Assembly (NCBI GenBank): GCA_022605425.2
Contig: CM061246.1
Coordinates: 1,721,001 to 1,785,000, forward strand
Origin: Hamiltosporidium tvaerminnensis
Lineage: Eukaryota > Microsporidia > Dubosqiidae
DNA: 64,000 nucleotides
Direction of reading: 5' to 3'
Shown here piece by piece: positions 56,157-64,000 of the stretch. Position 1 is the stretch's first letter, and each line of letters starts with the position of its first letter. The notes under the pieces are model-generated. The model made no database searches and was not told where the DNA came from. It was given only the letters and a program-made list of their open reading frames with translations. The position numbers and the translations under genes were made by a program.

Positions 56157-56478
56157 GGTTTTTTTAAGAATCAATTTTAAATGCTTTTTGTTACATTTTT
56201 GATCTGCATATAGACGCTTAGACACAAAAAAAAGACATCGGTATAGCAGATAAGATATAATGCAATATTTTAAAGGTTTTGGTGCTTTGTTGGTGTTTAT
56301 ACTGAGACAAACATTTTAATTCCAATTTAATTACCGTAATTAAACTCTATGAAACAATTCCTGCTTTTTTAGCATCTTTACGAACGCTATTTTTCTTTAT
56401 GTCCATATAATCAAAATACAAATAAATAATTGAAAAATCAAATAATAAAAAAATCATATACTATCGCTTTACTTATAA
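56157..56478. other. Spacer downstream of the phosphotransferase gene
   Basis: AT-rich, nothing identified. Confidence 0.4.
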
Positions 56479-56480
56479 AA

Positions 56481-57665
56481 TCAATTCTTTTTATTCCTTT
56501 TTGTAATTGTCAAACAATTTATTTTCAAATAATTACAAATCTCAACAACAATATCAAAAACAAACTGAAAGTATAAAAAAGACGAGACCATAGAAAGTAT
56601 TGGAATTATAATGACATTATAAATACCAAAACCTCTAATATTCAATATACTAAGTGATATAAAATATAAAAAATAAGAAAATATAGGCATCGGTATTTTT
56701 TCTTTCAGCAAATGAGAATAAACAGTCTGTGTACATAAAATAGAAAAATTAAAGAAAAGTGGGAAAAGTTGTAAAAAGAAAATAAGTGCATATCCACGTA
56801 TAAATATATATCTTGCTGACCATGTAAGTCCCAATATAGCAAGAAGTTGAAATATTTGCAATAAAGATCTGCGACTTCGTCTTTTCTTCTTGTATTTTTT
56901 TATGTTGTACAATGTGTAAATAATTGTTCCAACAGAAAATAAAAAACAAAAAGTTGCGAAATCTGTCTCAAAATAATTTTGGAATTTTATATTCAACAAT
57001 TTACAGAACAACTTTTCTAAAAAATTATTTTTGGAAAAATTCCAAAAATTCTTCCCAAATATAAAAGTAATAAGTTGAACCAAAATAACACTGTATACTC
57101 CTTCAGTCGCTCCATTTATATATCCAAGATTAAAAATTCCAGTATAATACTCTTCAAGAGCTACACAATAGAAACCAATCATTAAACAAAATAAAAACAT
57201 ATAAAATGAAACGGATCTTCCAAATCCGGCCGCAGAACATACTAAAACCGAGGACATACAACAGACTAACGAATCTGATCCATGATCAAACAACTGTCCT
57301 AAAGGTGATTTTTCATTGGTTCTTCTTGCTTGTTTACCATCTATAGCATCAAAAGTTGCATAAAGAAAAAAAAGTATCGCATTAACCAAAATAATCCTAC
57401 GTGGTGCTGCTCCAATGAGTTCTGGATCGTGATTGACAGTTATGAAATAACTTGTTATTACACATAATAGTCCACATACTGTTATTAGATTTGGTGCTAT
57501 CCAAAGGGGAATAAGATTAACCACCCAGTCATAATATGGATTAAGTACTTTGTTTGCTAATATTGATTTGTCTGTACATTCATAATGGTACGTTTTTAAG
57601 TTTTCTAATGGATCTATTGCTGTTCCTCTTAACATGTGGGATGTTTTTATGGAATTTTTATACAT
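56481..57665 (-). CDS. EPT1: CDP-choline/ethanolamine:diacylglycerol phosphotransferase
   Basis: Last step of the Kennedy pathway: transfers phosphoethanolamine or phosphocholine from the CDP-alcohol to diacylglycerol, in the ER membrane. The CDP-alcohol phosphotransferase signature DGx2ARx8Gx3Dx3D is perfect: D109-G110, A113-R114, G123, D127, D131. Upstream come the family's LENLKTYHYECTDKSIL and PLWIAPNLITVCGLL; eight or so hydrophobic helices fill the rest, with a basic loop KKYKKKRRSRRS near residue 260. 394 aa matches yeast CPT1/EPT1. Met11 (ATG at 57635) is preceded two bases away by CCC and could be the true start; the longest frame is reported. The sequence does not decide between choline and ethanolamine specificity. 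DPH4 lies upstream on the same strand, 98 bases away. Confidence 0.93.
   Translation of the reverse strand: MYKNSIKTSHMLRGTAIDPLENLKTYHYECTDKSILANKVLNPYYDWVVNLIPLWIAPNLITVCGLLCVITSYFITVNHDPELIGAAPRRIILVNAILFFLYATFDAIDGKQARRTNEKSPLGQLFDHGSDSLVCCMSSVLVCSAAGFGRSVSFYMFLFCLMIGFYCVALEEYYTGIFNLGYINGATEGVYSVILVQLITFIFGKNFWNFSKNNFLEKLFCKLLNIKFQNYFETDFATFCFLFSVGTIIYTLYNIKKYKKKRRSRRSLLQIFQLLAILGLTWSARYIFIRGYALIFFLQLFPLFFNFSILCTQTVYSHLLKEKIPMPIFSYFLYFISLSILNIRGFGIYNVIIIPILSMVSSFLYFQFVFDIVVEICNYLKINCLTITKRNKKN
57638..57640 (-). promoter_or_regulatory. CCC signal before the second Met of EPT1
   Basis: ATCCCAC then ATG on the minus strand; suggests translation from Met11, as no C-run precedes the first ATG. 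Confidence 0.45.
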
Positions 57666-57763
57666 TTAAAACTTTCTAACAAAAAACAAAAAAAATAAAT
57701 TTTTAATTTTAAAACAAAAAAAAGTTTCAAAAAAAAAAGAAAAAATTTTATTTGAATTTATAA

Positions 57764-58123
57764 TCAGATATCAGAAATTTTGATGTAACATTGACAATAT
57801 CTACATGGAATACATCCATCAAATTGATCATCGATATCATAAATACCTCCACATCTACATACAGCAGAATTATTCTGAATATTTTTTAATGTATACGTAT
57901 CATGTAAATATTCCTCTTTGAAAGTTTTTTCATTTTTTACTAAATTATCATAAAATTGTTTTTTATCGCTTAAAAGTATTTCGGATGCTTTTTTTATATT
58001 TTGAAAATCTTTTGAATCGCCACCTTTGTCCGGATGTGTAGATAATGATTTTTTTAAAAATGCTTTTTTTATTTCTTTTTTTGAAGCATTTTTTTCGATA
58101 TCAAGAAGTTTATAAAGGCTCAT
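57764..58123 (-). CDS. DPH4: Dph4-type J-domain protein (diphthamide biosynthesis)
   Basis: Dph4 (DNAJC24 in animals) is the J-protein with a CSL zinc finger that supports the Dph1-Dph2-Dph3 step of diphthamide synthesis on elongation factor 2, probably by iron delivery or redox of Dph3. Here residues 1-65 are a J domain: YKLLDIEKNASKKEIKKAF with HPD at 30-32 and a helix III-like FQNIKKASEILLSDKK. The C-terminus has the zinc site C89-x-C91-G-G and C107-x2-C110 (CRCGGIYDID ... CIPCRYCQCYI). 119 aa. The start at 58123 rests on AACCCA upstream and on the J-domain start; the open frame continues another 36 codons but they encode a hydrophobic leader unlike the family. A generic type-III J-protein is excluded by the CSL finger. 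Confidence 0.87.
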   Translation of the reverse strand: MSLYKLLDIEKNASKKEIKKAFLKKSLSTHPDKGGDSKDFQNIKKASEILLSDKKQFYDNLVKNEKTFKEEYLHDTYTLKNIQNNSAVCRCGGIYDIDDQFDGCIPCRYCQCYIKISDI

Positions 58124-58138
58124 TATATATAAAAAAAT

Positions 58139-58141
58139 GGG
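58139..58141 (-). promoter_or_regulatory. CCC signal that decides the DPH4 start
   Basis: AAACCC followed by a T-rich stretch and TATATATA before ATG 58123 on the minus strand. Confidence 0.6.
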
Positions 58142-58429
58142 TTTGAAATATATTTGTTGATATTCGAAAATACAAGATTGATTATACAGAGAATCAGAAA
58201 TATAAATGAACATAATAATAATTAAAAACAACTAGATTAAATTAAAATCAACTATGAAACAAATAATTGAATAAAAAATGTAAATTTTTTTTGTAATATT
58301 TTTTTGTAAACCTCAGAAAAGGTGCGAAGGAAAGCACAAACGAGTTTAAAAAAACTCTAAACAACTTATTTAACAAATAGATATATTGTTTTTTTTTATC
58401 GTGAAATTTTTAATTTTAAAATCATCTAC

Positions 58430-59955
58430 TTCGGAGAAAATCTGAAAAAAAATGATTTTCGATCTTTTACTTGGCCTACTGCCTTTTTAGCCGTTTTAAT
58501 TTCTTCTTCTATTCGAATTATCATTTATATTTATTGTAGGTTTTCTAATGTGGCTCTTATCCTAAAATTTTGGTATGATTTAGTTATTGTATTCTTTTTA
58601 AACCCATCTTCCTCGTTACTAGCTTTTTAGAGGTGAGTCGGTTCCTAGAGCATCTCTGCTCTCTTAATATCACTTAATGGCGTTTTATATAAGCCTTCTT
58701 CTACATTTCCTTCACGCTTAAGTACTCTTTATCAATCAAAGAAATTTTTATACCAGTTATTTTTGCACAATAAAATGAATATGTGCAACCACATTCATAA
58801 GAAATTTTCTGTCTTAAGAGGTATGTGATGTAGTATTTTGTCACAATACCGTATAAGTTACCATACAAGAGATTATCTCGATATTACATTTATAAATAAG
58901 ACCCAACTATTTGGCTAGCATGTCATACTTCCTAAGTTTCTCAGTTTTCTTGATCTGAAGTAATTTCTAATTCAATGAGTGTTATTATATTTTTTTCACA
59001 TCCAAAATAAATATTTCGGATCTTTTATACAGAAATATGCCATTAGTTTTTATTTTGGTGTTCATCCTTATCTTCGCATGTTATTTTTCAAGCACTTCTT
59101 AACTGTTTGACTTCTGTTCGTTTTGAAGACTGAAAATGATATCTATTTGATAGGTGTATGTGTAATGTCGTACCGTTTCATTGTGTCGTCTAGTATAGTC
59201 ATGGCCGAGCATCTATCCCCATCGACTTGCTAAATGATCCAATGTTTTTCCAGACTGATTGCAATTTAGACACACATCATCTACTCCCCAGAATACATTG
59301 CTATCCTGGATATAGCAAAACACTACTTCATCACGTGGTCTAATATTTTCTTCTTTGAGCCATCTAGACGATTGACTAACACTCGCAAACTCATTTTTTC
59401 TTGCATTATATAACTTTGAATGGAGTTTTCGTTTTTCTATTTCGTTATATAATTTTGCAAGTTGAGCTTCTTCTAAACTTTTCTTAGTGACTTCTTCTAC
59501 CAACCTGTACTTTACTTTTAAGAAGCCTTTTATTAGTGCAAGATGGGTTTTATTATTATTCTCCACCTTGAGGATTGCTGCTCGTCTAGTTTATATTTCT
59601 TTACTTTTTTCCAGACAATCCAAGAGTTGCAGAAGCATATGTTCGCTTCGCAACTCAACACTATGTAGGCCTCTTCCAAGTTCTGCTCTAGGAAGATACA
59701 AACGCTCTTTACATCCTAGGCGAAGATGTATCTTATTCTTCACTAACACCACACGCACTGCATTATCTAACTTAGAGAAGTCAGACAGTTCAAGTCGAAG
59801 TACTCCTATGTGATAGTTGATTAACGATATCGCATGTTGATTGATTGTAAAAATAAATTTTTTGCGTTTAATCTAGTGTAAGAAAGTCTTTCAACTCTTG
59901 ATATAAGTTTGCTTTGTACTTCTTCAAATGAGTTACATGTTTGGATTCCTCTGCT
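58430..59955 (-). mobile_element. R2/R4-like retrotransposon, 3' part
   Basis: Minus-strand copy lacking most of the RT. ORF 59566-59213 carries NNKTHLALIKGFLKVKYRL, SVSQSSRWLKEENIRPRDE, then the complete zinc knuckle CLNCNQSGKTLDHLASR(W), CX2CX8HX4, with the last Cys changed. The endonuclease region (59.1-58.6 kb) is strongly diverged and the 3' tail is barely recognisable. Its upstream end (about 59.95 kb) lies just 3' of the RhoGAP gene. Confidence 0.78.
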
Positions 59956-60041
59956 AGCTTCAAGTTTGAATAATTCTAAAAATATATTCTAATATATTTA
60001 AAAAATAAAATGAAAACATTAAAAGTGGAAAATTAAAGGAT

Positions 60042-61247
60042 TTATTGATTTTTAGCTACCGAAAGTGCTTCTTCATACAAAAAACAAGGGATTTCTGTTA
60101 AATTTGACTCAAAAATTCTTTTTACAATCTCAATTTGCAAATTTATGGATTGCAAATCATAACATTCAATATTTGGAAAAATAGTGGGAGTAAAAATTTT
60201 ATATAGATTATCTGACCCCATTTTATTATCTTTTGAATACTGATCAACTTTTCGAAAGATTTTCTGTAAATACATAAGCATCTTTCTATTTTCATTTGTA
60301 ATCGAAAATATTATTAAAGGCACAATATATTCTATTATTGAAGGATCCGTCTGGTTTTTTATTATTTTCATCACCCTTTCTGCAATCTGAACTGAAATTA
60401 TCCCATTCATTATCTCCCGAATATATGCTTTGAAAATTGAAGCGTTGTCATGGACAGATAACTCAGTATAATCATATCTCTTTCCTGCAGCTAAAACACC
60501 CGGCATAAATTTATAATAGGTATATTTACCGGAAATTCTAAACAATCCCTCTTTTTTGATTCCTTCATCTATAATATGGTCACCAACGGTATAAACAAAT
60601 GTATTTGCTTTTTTTATATGATAAGAATCTTTCTTAAACGAAGATCTGAATATATCTGAAATTCTTTCTAAAATATTATCTTTAAAACTGGATCTATATT
60701 TACGAAGCTTCTTAAAGCAAAAACAAGCCAATTTTATTTTTTCTTTATGGCTAATTAAATCATATTTTATAGTTTCATTTGCTTTTGTTTCTCTTTTTTC
60801 TAATTTCTTGCATGGAATTTCTTTTTTTTGATCTCGAGATGGTTCATTTACCAGCTTTGATTTAAAATAAATTTCATTTTTTTTGTATATCATTATAGGA
60901 AATTTATATTCCATATGATATTTTAACACCGGGAATCTCTTATCTTTATGATTCAGAATGTTGATTTCATGTATTTTTATTTCTGGGTTTTCAAAAAAGG
61001 ATAAATTTGCTTTTTCCAAATCATCTTTAGTTTTTATATTCTCTTCTTCTTTCTCCTTCAATTTCGAATTTTTAATGATCCTAAATATACTTTTATGTAT
61101 ATTTCCCATATCATCACTATCTTGCTTGCATTCATCGATTTTATTTAAGATTCCAATCAGTTCACTCGATTCAAGTCCCTGATTTTTTGTTACTTTTGAA
61201 ATATTAATTTTTTGAATATTTCCGCTGTTCTTTATTTTGCCAATCAT
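60042..61247 (-). CDS. RhoGAP-domain protein
   Basis: GTPase-activating protein for Rho-family GTPases, which control cytoskeleton and polarity. The C-terminal half is the RhoGAP fold: HIIDEGIKKEGLFRISGKY with arginine finger R237, KRYDYTELSVHDNASIFKA (where family members have D.H.VA..LK.+LRELP), IPLx-type helix ending NENRKMLMYLQKIFRKV, and NLYKIFTPTIFPNIE for the NLAxxFxPxLL signature. The N-terminal 200 residues are Lys/Glu-rich and poorly ordered, with a short basic segment before the domain (CFKKLRKYRSSFKDN). No other domain is seen. 401 aa. No C-run precedes the ATG, the only intact gene here without one, so the real start might differ. The product probably acts at the cytoplasmic face of membranes. 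Confidence 0.88.
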   Translation of the reverse strand: MIGKIKNSGNIQKINISKVTKNQGLESSELIGILNKIDECKQDSDDMGNIHKSIFRIIKNSKLKEKEEENIKTKDDLEKANLSFFENPEIKIHEINILNHKDKRFPVLKYHMEYKFPIMIYKKNEIYFKSKLVNEPSRDQKKEIPCKKLEKRETKANETIKYDLISHKEKIKLACFCFKKLRKYRSSFKDNILERISDIFRSSFKKDSYHIKKANTFVYTVGDHIIDEGIKKEGLFRISGKYTYYKFMPGVLAAGKRYDYTELSVHDNASIFKAYIREIMNGIISVQIAERVMKIIKNQTDPSIIEYIVPLIIFSITNENRKMLMYLQKIFRKVDQYSKDNKMGSDNLYKIFTPTIFPNIECYDLQSINLQIEIVKRIFESNLTEIPCFLYEEALSVAKNQ

Positions 61248-61249
61248 TT

Positions 61250-62690
61250 GTTTAATATTGTTTTTTTTGATATATAGATTTGAAATCGAGTGTTTGTTTA
61301 TAAATCTGCATTGATTTTCTTTATCTTAAACATAGTGTATCAAAATAAAAAAAAGGTTATTAATATATCTTTTAATCTTATTTTAATTTCCTTAATGATA
61401 TTACATCAGATATTAAATTAATTTTTAATAAAATTCATCTACCATTTATTATTATATCTTATATTGTATTCTTTAAATAAAATACTAAACATTTGACTAT
61501 TTTAAATCATCAATTGAAGATGTTCTTTCGTTTTGTAAGAAAAGAGATTTATTTAATCTAAATTATTTTTAAATCTTTTATTCTTTTATCTATTATTTTT
61601 TTAATTTTTAAGTGTATTCGAGCAAAGTGATTGTAAATAGCTAAAATTATATATCTTCTCGAATTAGACGGAATTTAATAAAAACATCAACTTAATAGTA
61701 CTTTATATCTGATAGAAGAGAATTCAAAAAGGAAATTTACATTTTATTTTAGTATGTAGATATTTTTTTACCCTTATCAGCAAGCAAATGAGATTATTTA
61801 AGTCCTACATTTTATTTGAATTTATATATATTAAAATTTTTAGCTACTGAATGAGATTATAAGTCCGACTTTTAGAATTAAATTTTAAATATTTTATCTA
61901 AAAAGTAATTTTTTTCGAATTTCTCAGTATAACACATCTGTTATATTAAGTCGCAATCATAGTATAATTTATAAACCGAAAATTTTGTTTTAATCTGCTA
62001 TATTTATACTCCAATACGTGCCAAAATCTTTGATAGATTAAAAACACATGTAAAAGCAATCGTTTGATTTCTATCGGGGAACAAAGAAATACATAGTAAA
62101 TTAATAGCATAATATATTGCAAAATACTATTAATTCATTCTATCTTTGCAACAAAATTTTTTGGTACCACACGGGGAATAAAACATAATTAGATGCTAAG
62201 AATAATATTATATCGGAAATATATCTCTTAATAGCATTCTATACACCTAAAGTATTATTTTAATTTAATATAAGTGAAATTAAGAATTTTTTGTTTAAGA
62301 TTTATTCACATATAGTTTAAACTAGGAATAAAATTCAAGATTAGACCTGTTATCATATTTACTACAAAAATCTTCTTAATACAAAAACTTAATTCTATTG
62401 TTTTGATCTTTAAGTTACTTGGTTAGTATTTAGAACTTCTAAATAAAAATTAGGGACAAAAGTATACGAAATAGATGCCAAAGCGATCATACAGGCATCA
62501 TTTTATTAAAAAAGATTTAAAATAAATCATCGAATAAAATTAAGATTGAATTTATAAGAAATTTATTAGAATGAATTAAATTAATATGAAATTATATTAG
62601 GATGGAATATAAGATTTTAATTTTTAGGGAAATAAAATTAAATAAAAATACTTTTAGAGAAGAAAGTGTAGTAGAATAAATTGTTTTACT
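61250..62690. other. AT-rich spacer with an orphan start signal
   Basis: No gene of size. At 61771-61790 a CCC run is followed by ATG and only 20 codons (MRLFKSYILFEFIY...), perhaps the beginning of a lost gene. Nothing else recognised. Confidence 0.4.
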
Positions 62691-62699
62691 TATTTAATA

Positions 62700-64000
62700 G
62701 TATATATCTATGTATAATTTTTTTATTTAATAAAATTCTGGGTTCAAATATTTTGACCATTTTTTACATGTTTTCTTCTACCTCTTTAATAAATACTGTC
62801 TTTTCTTTTAAAGCCGACTCTTCATTTATGTTATTGGTCGGTTCCTCTAAAGTAGTTTCTCCTTGTGAAATAAAGGGTGCTTTATTTTTTGTTTTAAAAT
62901 TTTTTGCACCATCTTCCTCTCTCTTCTCTTCTTTTAAAGGGGGTGATGGTTTCTCATGCATCTCTGCTCTCATAATAACACTTATTGACGTTCTCTACGG
63001 CATTGAGTCCTGACTCAAGTCCTCTTCGTCGATCAAAGGAAATTGTTTCGACTGTCTTCTTAAGATCTATAGACTGAATGTATGCCGCTACATTCATGGG
63101 TATTTCTAGTCTTTTAAGATGAGATTTATGGTATTTTGTCACAATACCGTCCCAGGTCATCACATAAGGGATTATCTCAACATTACACTTATAAATAAGA
63201 CCCAAATCATTGGCTAGCAGGTCATATTTCCTAAGTTTTTCAGTTTCGACTTTTTGAAGTGAATCTTGGGAAGTGATTCCTACTTCAATGAATGTTATCT
63301 TATTCTTCTTCTTATCTAAAATAAATATGTCCGGTCGGTTATTCCGAATTTTAACATAAGTTTTTATTTTGCTGTCCACTCTTATCTCTGTATACTCATT
63401 ATCAATAATTTCTTTAACTGAGTGACTTCTAATTCGTTTTATAGACTTAAACTTATATCTCTTTAGGAGAAGTAAATGTAGGCATCTAACCACTTCATTA
63501 TGCCGTCTGGTGTAGTCATGGCCTAGCATTTTTTCACATCGAGTTGCTTGATGATCTACAGTCTTACCAGATTTATTGCAATGTTGACCCACACCATCTG
63601 CTCCCCAGAATACATTTCTATCCTGAATATAGCAGAACACAGCTTCATTTCGTGGCCTAATATTCCCTCTCTTTAGCCATCTTGAAGAGTCACTAACACT
63701 CACAAGCTCATTTTTTCTTGCATTATATAACTTTGAATGGAGTTTTCGTTCTTCTATTTGTTATATAGATTTGCAAGTTGAGCTTCTTCTAAACTTTTCT
63801 TAGTGACTTCTTCTACCAACCTGTACTTTACATTAGAGAAGCCTGTAATTAGTGCAAGATGGGTTTTATTATTATTCTCCACCTTAAGGATTGCTGCTCG
63901 TCTAGTTGATATTTCTTTACTTTTTTCCAGACCATCTTAGAGTTGCAGAAGCATATGTTCGCTTCGAAACTCAACACTATGTAAGCCTCTTCCAAGTTCT
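62700..64000 (-). mobile_element. R2/R4-like retrotransposon, 3' part, continuing beyond the window
   Basis: Minus-strand copy from a 3' tail at about 62.71 kb (AGAATTTTATTAAATAAA) through the endonuclease and zinc-knuckle region to the window edge, where the post-RT segment is being read (SKLYNARKNEL). It is the best-preserved nuclease end in the window and is nearly free of indels. Confidence 0.88.
62954..63703 (-). pseudogene. Zinc knuckle and restriction-like endonuclease ORF of the R4-like element
   Basis: 249 open codons. Order: VSDSSRWLKRGNIRPRNEA, a knuckle HCNKSGKTVDHQATRCEK with Cys-x8-His-x4-Cys but Gly where the first Cys should be, the DYTRRHNEVVRC segment, EIRVDSKIKTYVKI, the nuclease core NNRPDIFILD ... 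KITFIEVGITSQDS (PD...E of PD-(D/E)xK), KYDLLANDLGLIYKC and VEIIPYVMTWDGIVTKY. In R2-type elements this domain nicks the target DNA. It is part of a larger polyprotein whose 5' part lies outside the window; a shift at about 63.74 kb breaks the frame. Confidence 0.85.

Noticed and set aside
58124-58231. Upstream extension of DPH4
   Set aside because: Begins with TTG (first ATG at 58213), encodes a hydrophobic leader not seen in Dph4, and the CCC signal lies inside it.

Overview
The window looks like nuclear DNA of a microsporidian parasite with a large, repeat-rich genome. Hamiltosporidium-like lineages fit, but the genus is my inference from style and family content, not a search result. The evidence is: very AT-rich DNA; intronless genes coding short, stripped-down eukaryotic proteins (GINS Psf3, a CDK9/BUR1-type kinase, Pat1, an ethanolamine/choline phosphotransferase, Dph4, a RhoGAP); a eukaryotic tRNA-Leu; and a run of C (at least CCC) 2 to 19 bases upstream of nearly every believable ATG, which is the known microsporidian start-proximal signal.

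Genes are sparse, about a dozen in 64 kb. From left to right they are: a large helical protein with a poly-A frameshift at its end (2.1-5.2 kb, minus), an unidentified 454-aa protein (11.9-13.3 kb, minus), small membrane proteins (16.5 and 25.3 kb, plus), tRNA-Leu(AAG) beside PSF3 (29.3-29.9 kb), a BUR1-like kinase and PAT1 in tandem (51.4-54.1 kb, plus), EPT1/CPT1 and DPH4 in tandem (56.5-58.1 kb, minus), and a RhoGAP (60.0-61.2 kb, minus). Host-interaction-type genes are present mostly as wrecks: a secreted pseudokinase-like gene (37.5-38.5 kb), a frameshifted secreted Asn/Ser-rich protein (43.2-44.8 kb) and two leucine-rich-repeat relics (32.8-34.5 and 49.2-49.6 kb).

Most of the rest is mobile DNA of four kinds. 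(1) An R2/R4(Dong)-like non-LTR retrotransposon with reverse transcriptase, zinc knuckle and restriction-like endonuclease, in at least eight pieces, including two near-full-length copies (6.1-9.7 and 45.3-49.1 kb). (2) Relics of other LINEs, recognisable by their C-terminal ends (1-0.5, 10.8, 15.7-16.1 and 50.6-50.9 kb). (3) A noncoding repeat of about 0.7 kb, here called R700, with 15-20 bp target-site duplications showing that it is a retroposon. (4) A noncoding repeat of about 0.95 kb, here called R950, in three copies, two of which sit at the same point of an R700 copy.

The functional genes form small islands between these repeats. Replication (PSF3), transcription elongation and mRNA decay (BUR1, PAT1), phospholipid synthesis (EPT1/CPT1), diphthamide synthesis (DPH4) and Rho signalling (RhoGAP) are housekeeping functions with no operon logic. 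The most notable signals are the R700/R950 nesting and target-site duplications, the poly-A frameshift, the secreted pseudokinase wreck, and the consistent C-run start signal that separates real genes from chance ORFs.
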